NCBI GenBank assembly: GCA_015063245.1
Contig: SUSV01000007.1
Coordinates: forward strand, 1-64,000
Length of the DNA: 64,000 nucleotides
DNA from: Thermoplasmata archaeon
Lineage (GTDB): Archaea > Thermoplasmatota > Thermoplasmata > Methanomassiliicoccales > Methanomethylophilaceae
Direction: 5' to 3'
Positions 37,464 through 47,731 of this stretch are shown piece after piece. The translations under genes and the position numbers were made by a program. The notes below the pieces were generated by a model, which was given only the letters and a program-made list of their open reading frames with translations, was not told where the DNA came from and ran no database searches. Position 1 is the stretch's first letter, and each line of letters starts with the position of its first letter.

Positions 37464-39398
37464 ATGGCCCAGAAGAACATCGCTCACGGCAAGGAGGTGT
37501 GCAGATGGTGCGACCGCTGCGGTACGCTCATCCTCGGCGACTCATGTTCTAGATGCGGTTCAGAGGGCCGTGAGTTCGAGATCAACAGCCCGGGCGACAT
37601 CAGGCCCTGCATGGGCGACAGCATAGGTCTCGTACTGTCATTGTTCAGGGACGCCTTCGGTACGGATGCCCCGCTGAAAGGCAAGGCGCTGTTCTTCAAC
37701 AAGGTCCCGGGAGAGGACCGCACCGATGAGATAGTTGCCAACGGTACTGTTCTGGGCATACTGCGTTTCGACATGCGCACGGACAGGATAGTCCTGGAGA
37801 TCAGACAGCCCGGCGCGGACCTGTTCCGCGATGCTGCGAAGAAGAACATCCTCATCTTCGGAGGCATGTCCGGGCATCTCAAGGGCAAGTCGGTGCCCGG
37901 AAGCAATGTGGTGGACGTCATCGGGGATTTCAAGGCCGGGGAGACGCTCATACTGAAGAAGGGGCAGAAGGTCGGACCGGGCATCGCATTGGCGGACAGC
38001 TCGGACATAAGGGATGCCGAGAAGGCCGCGAAGATACGCGACCTCAACGCCCCGTCGGAGATACCTGAATCCCCCGATGCCGATCTCAGGACCTTCGTCG
38101 AGGTCAACAAGGACCACATAAGGAGGATAAGCAGGCATGCGGTCAAGGAGATCAAGAGGTTCCTCGAGGAGAAGAACACCAAGGGTCTGCCGGTGACCGT
38201 GTCGTTCTCAGGCGGGAAGGATTCGCTGGTAGCATACGGCCTCGCATCCGAAGCTGTCGATGACATAGACCTGATGTATATCGATACAGGCCTGGAGTTC
38301 CCGGAGACCGTCAATTATGTCAGATCATTCGCACTGGAGCACGGCAACAGGCTCCATATCGCGGAAGGTGGGAACGGGTTCTGGGACAACGTGGATACAT
38401 TCGGGCCCCCTGCCAAGGATTTCAGATGGTGCTGCAAGGTCTGCAAGCTCGGGCCCACCACGGACATGATCTCAGACGACTTCCCCGACGGAACGATCAC
38501 CGTCGAAGGTAATCGCTGGCTGGAGTCGTATGCAAGGTCTACGATAGGCTTCGTCACGAAGAATCCCTTCGTTCCCAATCAGATAAATCTCAATCCGATA
38601 CGCGCATGGTGCTCCGCCGAGGTCTGGTGCTACATCCTGAACTTCGGACTGGAGTACAATCCCCTCTATGACAGGGATTTCGAGAGGATAGGCTGCTACC
38701 TCTGCCCGTCATGCCTCTCAAGCGAGTGGAGGAACACCGGCCGCATCCATCCCGATCTGTACGGGGAATGGGAGGGCTACCTTCACAGGTATGCTGAGGA
38801 CAGGGGATTGCCGAAGGAGTATGCCGATATGGGATTCTGGAGGTGGAAGGTCCTTCCGCCCAAGATGATCCAGCTCTCGGAGGAGATGCAGATATCGCTG
38901 AAACCCTCGAAGTCGGCGGGACCTACGATGAAGATGCTCAAGGGGGCCTCGCCCTGCACAGCCGGCGGATACTCGATGGAGGCGGTCGTGAATGTCCAGA
39001 GGTCGAGGGATTTCTCCTATGTGGAGGACGCGCTGAGGACAGCGGGGGAGGTGAAGTACTCGTCGGAGTTCGAGATTGCGCTGCTCAAGACCCCCATGGG
39101 AAGGGCCAAGCTCTTCGGAGGCGGGCAGGTCTCGGTCACAGCGCCGGATGCCAAGAATTCCAAGAAGGTCTTCGAGAAGGCGGTCAAGGCGCTTATCAGG
39201 GCGGAGCTGTGCACGGAGTGCGGCATATGCGAGAAGAAGTGCCCGCGCAAAGCGATCACGATCAAGGGCGGGATGAGGGTCGATCCCAAGAAATGCAACT
39301 CATGCGGAAGGTGCGAGAGCTCCTGCATGGTCGTGCATTACTATGATAAGCTGATGGAATCGGCGGACGATGCGCCCGTCGCATGCAGGAGGCAGTGA
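37464..39398 (+). CDS. PAPS-reductase-family protein with N-terminal zinc ribbon and C-terminal ferredoxin
   Basis: CRWCDRCGTLILGDSCSRCG; PVTVSFSGGKDSLVAYGLA; LCTECGICEKKCPRKAI, KKCNSCGRCESSC. Confidence 0.85.
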   Translation: MAQKNIAHGKEVCRWCDRCGTLILGDSCSRCGSEGREFEINSPGDIRPCMGDSIGLVLSLFRDAFGTDAPLKGKALFFNKVPGEDRTDEIVANGTVLGILRFDMRTDRIVLEIRQPGADLFRDAAKKNILIFGGMSGHLKGKSVPGSNVVDVIGDFKAGETLILKKGQKVGPGIALADSSDIRDAEKAAKIRDLNAPSEIPESPDADLRTFVEVNKDHIRRISRHAVKEIKRFLEEKNTKGLPVTVSFSGGKDSLVAYGLASEAVDDIDLMYIDTGLEFPETVNYVRSFALEHGNRLHIAEGGNGFWDNVDTFGPPAKDFRWCCKVCKLGPTTDMISDDFPDGTITVEGNRWLESYARSTIGFVTKNPFVPNQINLNPIRAWCSAEVWCYILNFGLEYNPLYDRDFERIGCYLCPSCLSSEWRNTGRIHPDLYGEWEGYLHRYAEDRGLPKEYADMGFWRWKVLPPKMIQLSEEMQISLKPSKSAGPTMKMLKGASPCTAGGYSMEAVVNVQRSRDFSYVEDALRTAGEVKYSSEFEIALLKTPMGRAKLFGGGQVSVTAPDAKNSKKVFEKAVKALIRAELCTECGICEKKCPRKAITIKGGMRVDPKKCNSCGRCESSCMVVHYYDKLMESADDAPVACRRQ

Positions 39399-39399
39399 C

Positions 39400-39954
39400 A
39401 TGGTACTGAACGGGATCCCGGCACAGCTGGCACTGAATATGCTGATGGAGGGTAACAGGAGGTTCGTCCTGTCCGGCGGCATCAGCGGGGATTACTCCAA
39501 GGACCGTATGGCGGTCACTGCGGACAAGGGTCAGCATCCCTATGCAGCAATCATCTCGTGCTCGGATTCCCGTGTCGTACCCGAGGCGATATTCTCAGCA
39601 GGGATCGGCGATCTCTTCGTCATCCGCACTGCAGGGAACACGATATGCCCGGGCACCGTAGGGAGCATCGAGTACGCGGTGGACCATCTGGGGTGCAATC
39701 TCGTCGTGGTGCTGGGTCACACGTCATGCGGTGCCGTCGCATCCGCATTGGAGGATATGCACGGAGACAAGGTCAACGTGATACTGGACAAGGTCAGGCA
39801 GGCAGCAGCCGGCGAGACCGACCGTCTCAGGGTCGCGGAGCTCAATGCGATCCAGAGTGCAGAGGAGATACGCAGCGGCATGGATCTCCATGAGAATGTG
39901 GAGATCAGGGCTGCTATGTACGATATCTGCGACGGTTCCGTGCGTTTACTGTGA
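39400..39954 (+). CDS. Beta-carbonic anhydrase
   Basis: IISCSDSRVVPE, VIRTAGNTICPGTVGSIEYAVDHLGCNLVVVLGHTSCGAVASA. Confidence 0.93.
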   Translation: MVLNGIPAQLALNMLMEGNRRFVLSGGISGDYSKDRMAVTADKGQHPYAAIISCSDSRVVPEAIFSAGIGDLFVIRTAGNTICPGTVGSIEYAVDHLGCNLVVVLGHTSCGAVASALEDMHGDKVNVILDKVRQAAAGETDRLRVAELNAIQSAEEIRSGMDLHENVEIRAAMYDICDGSVRLL

Positions 39955-39975
39955 TTCCTACAACTGTGTTTATCC

Positions 39976-40749
39976 ATTTCAGACAAATGCATCGGATGCG
40001 GACAGTGTGTGAAAGTCTGTATCCGCGGACATTTGGCCGTGAACGATTCCAAGAAGGCCGTGGAGGTCGATTCGCCATATTACTGCTTCAAATGCGGACA
40101 CTGCACGTCCGTATGCCCGGTCGGTGCGATAACGCTCAAAGGGACAGAAGAGGGGGATATCGCTCAGGCAGGTGCATTGGCATTCGGAAAGGATGACCTG
40201 ATGGCCCTGTACAGGCAGAGGAGGAGTCAGCGCTGGTTCGACTGCCCCTGTACGAAAGAGGAGATACAGGCGATGATCTCCTCGGCGAAATATGCTCCCA
40301 TGGCGGAGAATTCAAGGAAGGTCGAATTCGCCGTCATCGATAAGAAGTTCGGAGATTTCATGAAGGAATCCGCCGACATCCTCAGGACCCATATCGGAGA
40401 GCATCCCAGGATCAAGCAGTTCGTGGATTATGTCGACGGCGGAATGGAAGGTAAGAACAATCCTTTCACATGGGAAGGGAGACAGCTCATCATCGCATTC
40501 GCAAGATTCCCTATCGATGCAATCATCGCCATGGAGCAGATCGATCTGATGGCATGCACGATGGGTCTCGGAGGATTCCACTCCAGATGGCTCCTGCAGG
40601 CATCAGAGAACGATCCGGAGAGGTTCATGTCGTTCTTCCCTGAGATCGACAAGGAATTGAATGCATTCGCAGTCTATGTCATCGGTCACCCGAGGGTCCG
40701 CTACAGACGCACGGACCTCAGAGACGACCATAAGGTCATATGGGATTGA
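39976..40749 (+). CDS. Ferredoxin-nitroreductase fusion; start uncertain (possible ATT at 39976)
   Basis: In-frame ISDKCIGCGQCVKVCIRGHL...YYCFKCGHCTSVCPVGAI then YRQRRSQRWFDCPCTKEEIQAMI; no ATG/GTG/TTG upstream of the first Cys motif. Confidence 0.75.
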   Translation: MSDKCIGCGQCVKVCIRGHLAVNDSKKAVEVDSPYYCFKCGHCTSVCPVGAITLKGTEEGDIAQAGALAFGKDDLMALYRQRRSQRWFDCPCTKEEIQAMISSAKYAPMAENSRKVEFAVIDKKFGDFMKESADILRTHIGEHPRIKQFVDYVDGGMEGKNNPFTWEGRQLIIAFARFPIDAIIAMEQIDLMACTMGLGGFHSRWLLQASENDPERFMSFFPEIDKELNAFAVYVIGHPRVRYRRTDLRDDHKVIWD

Positions 40750-40812
40750 GCTCGCACAAAGTTTGACAACGATTCAACGATTATTAAATAGTATAACTAT
40801 TTCGTCGGTCTG

Positions 40813-41526
40813 TTGAACAGCAAGGCTCTCATTTTGGCCGTTGCCGTGGCAGCAATCTCCGCGGCGATCCTCTTCGCACTTCCAGCGGAGGCTTTGGATT
40901 CATACAATGAAGAATCCGATGAGGAAAGAGAGCCCTTCATGATGTCCGATCCATTCCGCAACGAGGATTGCCCCAAGCCACTGAGAGGCGACATCGGCAT
41001 GCCCATGCTAAACGACGCTTTCTTTGGAAACCAGGTCCCTCCAGAGCCTATTGGGTCCTTCGATAGTCCCTTCGGACAGGACAAGTTCGCACACTTCGAC
41101 AAGCCTGAGATAGGCCCCATGGTCCCTGGACAGCAGCCCAGATACGAACATGATGCTGAACCCGAAGTTCTCGAGGCCAACCTCGAGCCCATGATCGAAG
41201 GGGACATCAGAAACTTCGACCCCGGTTTCGTAGCGGACGCCATCGATTTCGCGGAGGAACAGGGTATGCACGATGTGGCCGAGAAACTGAGGGCCAAACT
41301 CGCATCCCTGTTAGAGTACTACATGCGCTCTACCTCCAACATCAATTCGGCCAATTCTCGTGCAAGCGGATTGGACGACGAACCTACGGAAGATGCGGAC
41401 ATAGTAGTTATCGAAGAGGATGAAGAGCAGGAAGAGGACGTTCCTTTCTTCGCAGAACCTCTGCCGAGCCTCTACATATCGTTCAACGAACCCTTTGTCC
41501 AGAAATCCCTTCAATTGTCGCTGTGA
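40813..41526 (+). CDS. Secreted, acidic hypothetical protein
   Basis: TTG start; signal peptide-like ALILAVAVAAISAAILFALPAEA; Glu/Asp-rich remainder. Confidence 0.5.
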   Translation: MNSKALILAVAVAAISAAILFALPAEALDSYNEESDEEREPFMMSDPFRNEDCPKPLRGDIGMPMLNDAFFGNQVPPEPIGSFDSPFGQDKFAHFDKPEIGPMVPGQQPRYEHDAEPEVLEANLEPMIEGDIRNFDPGFVADAIDFAEEQGMHDVAEKLRAKLASLLEYYMRSTSNINSANSRASGLDDEPTEDADIVVIEEDEEQEEDVPFFAEPLPSLYISFNEPFVQKSLQLSL

Positions 41527-41600
41527 ACGGGTTACAGTTCTAATTTCGATCCTGTGAAAGGATCCAAAACCCGACAATATACAGCAACAAGTGAATCAGA

Positions 41601-41708
41601 ATGACAACAAAGGATAATGGAACATCAGTCCCCGGAGAAATCAAGGTCATAGCTACCGCTATGTCCGCACACATGTACCCCTCCGAGGTAATCCAGTCGA
41701 CCCAATGA
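41601..41708 (+). CDS. Possible small protein (35 aa)
   Basis: ATG...TGA MTTKDNGTSVPGEIKVIATAMSAHMYPSEVIQSTQ, 4-nt overlap with the downstream ORF. Confidence 0.3.
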   Translation: MTTKDNGTSVPGEIKVIATAMSAHMYPSEVIQSTQ

Positions 41709-42406
41709 GGGATGGGTACATGAGCGACATATTCGACAGCATAATCAGCACCGCGGATGCCATAAGCCCGGTGGAGTTCCTGATCTGTATTGGGTTCGCC
41801 ATCGTAGTGGGATTCGTGATCTCGTTGATGTACATCTACAGGAACAGTCACAGCGACAGCTTCGCTCTGACCGTGGCATTGCTCCCGGCAATCGTCAGCG
41901 TAGTGATAATGGTAGTAAGCGGAGACATCGGAGCAGGAATCGCGATCGCAGGAGCATTCAGCCTGGTAAGGTTCCGTTCCGCACCTGCATCCGCCAAGGA
42001 GATAGCGATCATCTTCCTCGCAATGGCTACTGGTCTGCTCATAGGAATGGGCTTCCTCGCATATGCCGCGATGTTCGCCGCCATCGTGAGTCTGGTGATA
42101 ATCGCAGCCACATACATGAACTTCGGCAAGTCACGCACCAAATCCGCAGACAGGGAGGTCAGGATCACGATCCCCGAGGATCTCGACTACAACTCCGAGA
42201 TAGAAACACTCCTTTCCGAGTACACAAGCTCCTGCGAGCTAGTGTCTGTGAAATCCACGAACATGGGAAGCATGTTCAAACTGAGCTACAAGGTCACTAT
42301 GAACGACGAGAGACAGCAGAAGGAACTGATCGACAAGATCCGCGCAAGGAACGGCAACCTCGAGGTGGCCATACTCCACCAGGAGACCGAGAGGGGAGGA
42401 CTCTGA
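41705..42406 (+). CDS. DUF4956 membrane protein
   Basis: TM segments, GAFSLVRFRSAPASAKEIAIIFLAMATGLLIGMGFL; followed by a VTC-domain gene. Confidence 0.8.
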   Translation: MRDGYMSDIFDSIISTADAISPVEFLICIGFAIVVGFVISLMYIYRNSHSDSFALTVALLPAIVSVVIMVVSGDIGAGIAIAGAFSLVRFRSAPASAKEIAIIFLAMATGLLIGMGFLAYAAMFAAIVSLVIIAATYMNFGKSRTKSADREVRITIPEDLDYNSEIETLLSEYTSSCELVSVKSTNMGSMFKLSYKVTMNDERQQKELIDKIRARNGNLEVAILHQETERGGL

Positions 42407-42419
42407 AGGAGGCTGAAAG

Positions 42420-43301
42420 ATGACGTTCAAGATGGTATTCAAGAGACACGAGATGAAGTATCTGATGGATGCGGAACAGACCAAAGCGGTCTACGAGGCG
42501 CTGAACGAGCACATGGAACTCGACAATTACGGCCACAGCACGATCCGCAACATCTACTTCGATACCGATAGCTACCTGCTGGTACGCCGTTCGATAGAGA
42601 AGCCCCTGTACAAGGAGAAGCTCCGTTTCCGCTGCTATGGCGAGACGGAATCCGACGGAGATGTATTCGTGGAGCTGAAGAAGAAGCACGATTCGGTGGT
42701 ATACAAGCGCCGTCTGACCATGCCCTTGGACAAGGCCATGTCGTGGTTCGAGGGCGGTTCCGAGGATTTTCCCCACACACAGATCGGGGAGGAGATAGAC
42801 TTCTTCAGGAGTCGTTACCCCGGGATCCATCCTGCGATGCTGCTCACGTACGAGCGCGAGGCTTACACGCCCAAGGACGGGAGCGACCTGCGCATCACGA
42901 TAGACAGCAATATCCGGGCCCGCACCGAGGATGTGAGGCTGGATTCCGAACTGGGAGGGCACAGCATCCTTCCGGACGGATACATGCTCATGGAGGTCAA
43001 GACCATGTATGGTCTTCCACGTTGGTTGCTGGATGTGATGAATCATAATGGCCTGTACAAGACATCGTTCAGCAAGTACGGCAGCGCCTACAAGGAGATG
43101 GTCCTGGGCAGGATGCCTGAATGCTTCGCCAGGATTCCCAACGGAATGTCCACGGTGGTGAACTGCAACTTGCCAAGATACGGCAGCGGACCCAAGGATG
43201 CAATCGAAACAGAATCGGAACAACCGATCGCAATCACAATAGACAACACCAGATCCAGCGGGATCGGGAACAACGGGCTGATCGCCCTCAATCAAATGTA
43301 A
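42420..43301 (+). CDS. VTC-domain (polyphosphate polymerase-like) protein
   Basis: KRHEMKYLMDAEQTKAVYEAL, STIRNIYFDTDSYLL, KLRFRCYG, VFVELKKKHDSVVYKRRL, LMEVKTMYGLPRWL. Confidence 0.85.
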   Translation: MTFKMVFKRHEMKYLMDAEQTKAVYEALNEHMELDNYGHSTIRNIYFDTDSYLLVRRSIEKPLYKEKLRFRCYGETESDGDVFVELKKKHDSVVYKRRLTMPLDKAMSWFEGGSEDFPHTQIGEEIDFFRSRYPGIHPAMLLTYEREAYTPKDGSDLRITIDSNIRARTEDVRLDSELGGHSILPDGYMLMEVKTMYGLPRWLLDVMNHNGLYKTSFSKYGSAYKEMVLGRMPECFARIPNGMSTVVNCNLPRYGSGPKDAIETESEQPIAITIDNTRSSGIGNNGLIALNQM

Positions 43302-43324
43302 GATCAGAATCAAAGAGGAATATA

Positions 43325-45145
43325 ATGGACGCAAAGATAATCGGAATAATCGCCATAGCGGCCCTGGTCGCAATCGGCGGGGCAGCGTTCGCCCTGGCAG
43401 GGCCGTCATCGGATAACGACGACTCCGTATCGGGCGGCAGTGCCGAATCGAGGTCAACGGATACAACGATAGACACCGGAGAGGAAACCATCACCGACAT
43501 CACACCCGAGATACAGTCCGGGGAATACCCTTTCACGATCGTATCTGAGAGTGGCACATGCGAATGCGAAATAACAGAGACCAGCGAAGGCTACACCATA
43601 ACATTCAGTGAAATCAACGAAGAAGGAACAACGTACAGCATATCAGGAACACTCAATGGAAACATAGTCATCGAAGCCGGGGACTACGACTTCGAGCTCG
43701 TACTGAACGGAATAACGATCACGACATCCTCCGAAGTACCCATCTACATCGGATCCGGAGAGGATGTGACCATAATAGCGAAGAAGAACACCGTGAACAC
43801 CATCTACGATAACCGTTCCGAAGTGTCCGATGACGACATCTCAGCAAGCGTATACAGCGCCTGTGACCTGAAGATCAAAGGCAACGGAAAGCTGGTCATC
43901 GTTTCGACCAACAACAACGGAATACACTCGAAGGACGACCTGTCCGTCAAGAACCTGACCCTCTACGTCACGGCAGTGGACAACTGTCTGAAGGGTAACG
44001 ACAGCGTGACCATCACATCAGGTAACATAACACTGAACGCAACATCAGGAGATGCGATAAAGACCACCAGCACCGATCTCAGCAGCACCGGCAAGCAGCG
44101 CGGTACCGTCACCATCAACTCCGACGACGGTGACACCGTGCTCACCATCAAGTCCTACTGCGATGGTATCGATGCGGCATTCGATGCGGTCATCGAGGAG
44201 ACGAGCGGAACAGTTTCCGTCGACATCATCGCCGGAACCGGAGCAACCTCCACCGCATCGGTCGTCACAGGTGCACCCCAGGGAAGCGGAGGCCAGGGTG
44301 GCCCCGGAGGATGGGGAGGAATGCCCGGAGGAGACAGCTGGATGCAGGGAGGAGGAAACAGCGAGGGTAACAGGAACGTTACCTCATACTCCTGCAAGGG
44401 AATCAAGGCCTCCAACTCGATCCAGATCAAATCAGGCACAGTCCAGATTGACGCATACGATGATGCACTCCATGCGAACAGCGAGGATACCATGGAATCA
44501 GGAGTGAGACCAACAGGGAACATAATCATCTCCGGAGGTAAGGTCACACTCAACAGCATGGATGACGGAGCTCACGCTGACGGAGCACTCCAGATAACGG
44601 GAGGTACTGTCTCGGTCACCGGCAGCTACGAGGCCCTCGAAGGATACACCATCACCATCTCTGGTGGAAACGTATCGCTCATCTCGACGGATGACGGCGT
44701 GAACGCGCTGGGAGGAGGGTTGAAGCTATCAGGAGGATACCTCTACGTATACGCCGGAGGCGACGGGCTGGACACTAACTACAGTTCCATATCCTTTGAT
44801 GGTACAGATGTGGTGATCGTATCCATCAGCGGCGGTAATTCGGCCATCGATTCCGATTACAGCTACACCTACAGCTCGGGAACCATCCTGGCCATCTGCC
44901 CCAACGGAATGATACAGGAGATAACCGGATCCAATGCGTTCAAATCCTACGGAACACAGAAATCGATGGGAAGCTTGAGCAAGGGCACTGTTGTTACAGC
45001 ATCGGTCAACGGTACTCTGATGGCCGCAGTGGAGATGCCCTCGAGCATGAGCAATGCCGTGGCATTCTACATCGGTTCCAACAGCGCATCGATAACCACA
45101 GGTTCCGCAAACCTGGATGACAACGGTGTGTACATCAGGTCCTGA
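43325..45145 (+). CDS. Secreted repetitive carbohydrate-binding-domain (beta-helix-like) protein
   Basis: N-terminal TM/signal MDAKIIGIIAIAALVAIGGAAFALAG; repeated ISGG.V.L.S.DDG..A units; Gly-rich linker. Confidence 0.7.
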   Translation: MDAKIIGIIAIAALVAIGGAAFALAGPSSDNDDSVSGGSAESRSTDTTIDTGEETITDITPEIQSGEYPFTIVSESGTCECEITETSEGYTITFSEINEEGTTYSISGTLNGNIVIEAGDYDFELVLNGITITTSSEVPIYIGSGEDVTIIAKKNTVNTIYDNRSEVSDDDISASVYSACDLKIKGNGKLVIVSTNNNGIHSKDDLSVKNLTLYVTAVDNCLKGNDSVTITSGNITLNATSGDAIKTTSTDLSSTGKQRGTVTINSDDGDTVLTIKSYCDGIDAAFDAVIEETSGTVSVDIIAGTGATSTASVVTGAPQGSGGQGGPGGWGGMPGGDSWMQGGGNSEGNRNVTSYSCKGIKASNSIQIKSGTVQIDAYDDALHANSEDTMESGVRPTGNIIISGGKVTLNSMDDGAHADGALQITGGTVSVTGSYEALEGYTITISGGNVSLISTDDGVNALGGGLKLSGGYLYVYAGGDGLDTNYSSISFDGTDVVIVSISGGNSAIDSDYSYTYSSGTILAICPNGMIQEITGSNAFKSYGTQKSMGSLSKGTVVTASVNGTLMAAVEMPSSMSNAVAFYIGSNSASITTGSANLDDNGVYIRS

Positions 45146-45153
45146 ACAACCAA

Positions 45154-45173
45154 AGCCTCCCCTCGGGGAGGCT
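45154..45173 (+). terminator. Hairpin terminator
   Basis: AGCCTCCCCTCGGGGAGGCT directly after the stop at 45145. Confidence 0.6.
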
Positions 45174-45249
45174 AAACATTTTCAATCATTCTATCTTATC
45201 AACTGTGTTTCCTACAATCGTTTTATAAAGAGGGCTACTATCCTCAGTC

Positions 45250-45996
45250 ATGGATTGGACATTCGGTCTCGCCCTGCTGGTCGGATTCGCACCCGTTTTC
45301 CTGATGATGGACTGGGTGCTGAAGAACTACACCTATCCGAGGGTCGAGAACCCCTTCTTCAGGGACACCACCTTCTTCGGGATGCTCACGGTCGGTATCG
45401 TCGCAGGCGCAGCTATGTTCATCTTCCTGAGGGTGTTCCAGATCCTGGAGCAGCCCTTGGCCATCATTTACATGATCCTTATGGCCATGGTGGAGCTGAT
45501 GGCCATGGTGGTCATCATGAACCTGAAGAGGTTCCGCGGTAATTCCGATTCGATATTCTACGGATACGGTCTGGGATTGGGAATGGCCGGAGGGATGGCG
45601 ACAGGTTTCGCATACATCCTCTGCATGGTGATCGCCGATCCCGAGATCGAAGCGAATGTGGTGGACCCGTTCACCATCGCAGTCTATGTGATCGGTCTGT
45701 CAGTCTCCATGACCCTCATCTTCGGCTCATGCGGAACCAACATCGGAGAGGGCATTGCAAGGCACATCCCGATGCAGTTCGTACTGCAGGCCGCCATCCC
45801 GCTGGTGGCCTACAACATGCTGCTCGCAGTGCTCTGGACCAGCGAAGGTGTGATGTTCTACGTTCTCATCATCGCGATGGTCGCTGTCGGAGCATTCTAT
45901 TTCCACAAATGCCTGTTCAGGAACCTTCCCAGGATCATCAGGGAGGTCCTCAAGATGAACGGTCAGAAACGCGACGATATCCCCAAGGCCAGATGA
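45250..45996 (+). CDS. Polytopic membrane protein, unknown function
   Basis: Multiple hydrophobic segments; complete ORF. Confidence 0.6.
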   Translation: MDWTFGLALLVGFAPVFLMMDWVLKNYTYPRVENPFFRDTTFFGMLTVGIVAGAAMFIFLRVFQILEQPLAIIYMILMAMVELMAMVVIMNLKRFRGNSDSIFYGYGLGLGMAGGMATGFAYILCMVIADPEIEANVVDPFTIAVYVIGLSVSMTLIFGSCGTNIGEGIARHIPMQFVLQAAIPLVAYNMLLAVLWTSEGVMFYVLIIAMVAVGAFYFHKCLFRNLPRIIREVLKMNGQKRDDIPKAR

Positions 45997-45999
45997 TGT

Positions 46000-46446
46000 T
46001 CATCCTTTGTAACGGCCGTAGCCGACCTCGTAGATGTAACAGCGTTCGAGCATCGATGCAACGTATTTCTCGGCATACTTCTCGCCGACTATCTCCTCGA
46101 TATCCTCTACTGTGAACGTGCCCTTGATCTTGGTGAGGCCTCTGGCGAGTATCTGCATCTTCTCATCGAGGTCCGTGCTGTGCTCGTACTTGTAGATCAT
46201 GGTGGAGTAGGGGTCTGCCTTCTCGATCCTCTTCTTCTTGGCCTTCTCATCCTTCGGGCTCGGTGCCTCGAAGCCTGCTGCCTGCCCTAGAGCCTTCCTT
46301 GCGCTCTCCTGGTCCTTGCATTCGAAGATGAAGACCATCTTGTCCGTTCTCTCGGTGTTCCCGCAGTAGGGGCAGGATGAGCTCTTAGAAGATTTGTCGA
46401 TGACGCGGGCCCTTCCGCATGAGCTGCAGATGGAGATCCCGTACAT
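46000..46446 (-). CDS. Conserved archaeal zinc-ribbon protein
   Basis: CSSCGRARVIDKSSKSSSCPYCGN N-terminal zinc ribbon. Confidence 0.65.
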   Translation of the reverse strand: MYGISICSSCGRARVIDKSSKSSSCPYCGNTERTDKMVFIFECKDQESARKALGQAAGFEAPSPKDEKAKKKRIEKADPYSTMIYKYEHSTDLDEKMQILARGLTKIKGTFTVEDIEEIVGEKYAEKYVASMLERCYIYEVGYGRYKG

Positions 46447-46449
46447 GAC

Positions 46450-46935
46450 TCACCTGTATTCGGCGAAGACGAGCGCGGAGACGCAGCATCCGTAGTTGTC
46501 CATGGGGATCTTGAGCTCCTCGATGGCGAAGTTCACCTCGTTGAACTCCACGCCGCGGATATCGGACATCTCCTTCATCTTGCAGGCGAGGATCTCCTTC
46601 AGCGATTCCCCCGATCCGTGGATGTGACCTTCTGCGACATAACCCCCCTTCCCGTCCTTGCGGTAGGCGTAGGCTATGCCTGCGGCGATGGTCTCCCCCT
46701 CCGTTCCCCTCATCTGTGCCAGCACGCAGTGTGTGACCGCGCCCATGGACATCCCGCAGGGCTCGATGCGTACCGCTCCGATGGGGATGACGGATGATAC
46801 CGATACAAGGTTCTGTTCCCCTATGCCGGCATTGATCAGGGCCTTGTCGAACGCGTTCAGATCGGATGTCGGGCTCACAGCTGAGCTGTGGGTGATGAAG
46901 AATTTGCTAGGGACCAGTTCCATATGGGGCACCAA
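46450..46935 (-). CDS. pdaD: Pyruvoyl-dependent arginine decarboxylase
   Basis: VPSKFFITHSSAVSPTSDLNAFDKALINAGIGEQNLVSVSSVIP, AAGIAYAY. Confidence 0.9.
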   Translation of the reverse strand: MVPHMELVPSKFFITHSSAVSPTSDLNAFDKALINAGIGEQNLVSVSSVIPIGAVRIEPCGMSMGAVTHCVLAQMRGTEGETIAAGIAYAYRKDGKGGYVAEGHIHGSGESLKEILACKMKEMSDIRGVEFNEVNFAIEELKIPMDNYGCCVSALVFAEYR

Positions 46936-46962
46936 CGGTTCTCAATATCTAATAGTATCGGT

Positions 46963-47697
46963 TCATCCGATATACTGAGCCGTGTTGTTCATGTTGTTCT
47001 GAGCCGCCTCGATCTGCTCCTCGATGATGGCAGCCTCCTTCATCAGCTCCTTGGGGCTGGTCTTGAATCCGGGGATGAGCTTCGATATGGGGTCGATGAA
47101 CAGGGCTGCGGAACCTGGATCGGGGACCCCCGGGCTCGCTGGCACCATGATGGATATGATGCTCATGCCCTTGTTGGGGGCGGCATACATCATCACACCA
47201 GTCAGGCCCCGGATCATGCCCTCCTTCATAGGCTCGACCTTGCACTTCTTCATCAGTTTCTCGCCCTCCGGTCCGGCGGCGATGGCCAGTGTCTTAGCCC
47301 CTTCGAACTTGGGCGTACCTTCCATGCTGACGATGATCCTGCATCCTTTCGCCCTCATGTAGTTGAGAACCCTGTTGGTAAGGGCGTAGCAGTCCTCGGG
47401 CTTGGGTGCATATTCGGTCATGCACAGCAGGACATCGTGGCCCCCCTTCCTCTTGTTCTTGTAGGCGAAGAACCTCACGGGAGGCATTGCAGAATATTCC
47501 GAGATCAGGCAGTACGGGGGCATGCTGGGGGATGCCATCCCTGCAACGGGCGTCATCTTCAGGCTCTTGATGTACATGTTGGCCATGATGGAGCTTGTCA
47601 GTCCGACGCTCGGGAACCCTATCACTCCAATCGGGTCATTGAGGTTGACCTCCTCATACGGGATGATCTCTATGTCCATGGGGTACGATAATACCAT
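46963..47697 (-). CDS. PAC2-family (proteasome assembly chaperone-like) protein
   Basis: PIGVIGFPSVGLTSSIMANMYI, GMIRGLTGVMMYAAPNKGM. Confidence 0.8.
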   Translation of the reverse strand: MVLSYPMDIEIIPYEEVNLNDPIGVIGFPSVGLTSSIMANMYIKSLKMTPVAGMASPSMPPYCLISEYSAMPPVRFFAYKNKRKGGHDVLLCMTEYAPKPEDCYALTNRVLNYMRAKGCRIIVSMEGTPKFEGAKTLAIAAGPEGEKLMKKCKVEPMKEGMIRGLTGVMMYAAPNKGMSIISIMVPASPGVPDPGSAALFIDPISKLIPGFKTSPKELMKEAAIIEEQIEAAQNNMNNTAQYIG

Positions 47698-47731
47698 TAA
47701 CCTTTTTAAGAAGTTCTATTTTACACATTAT

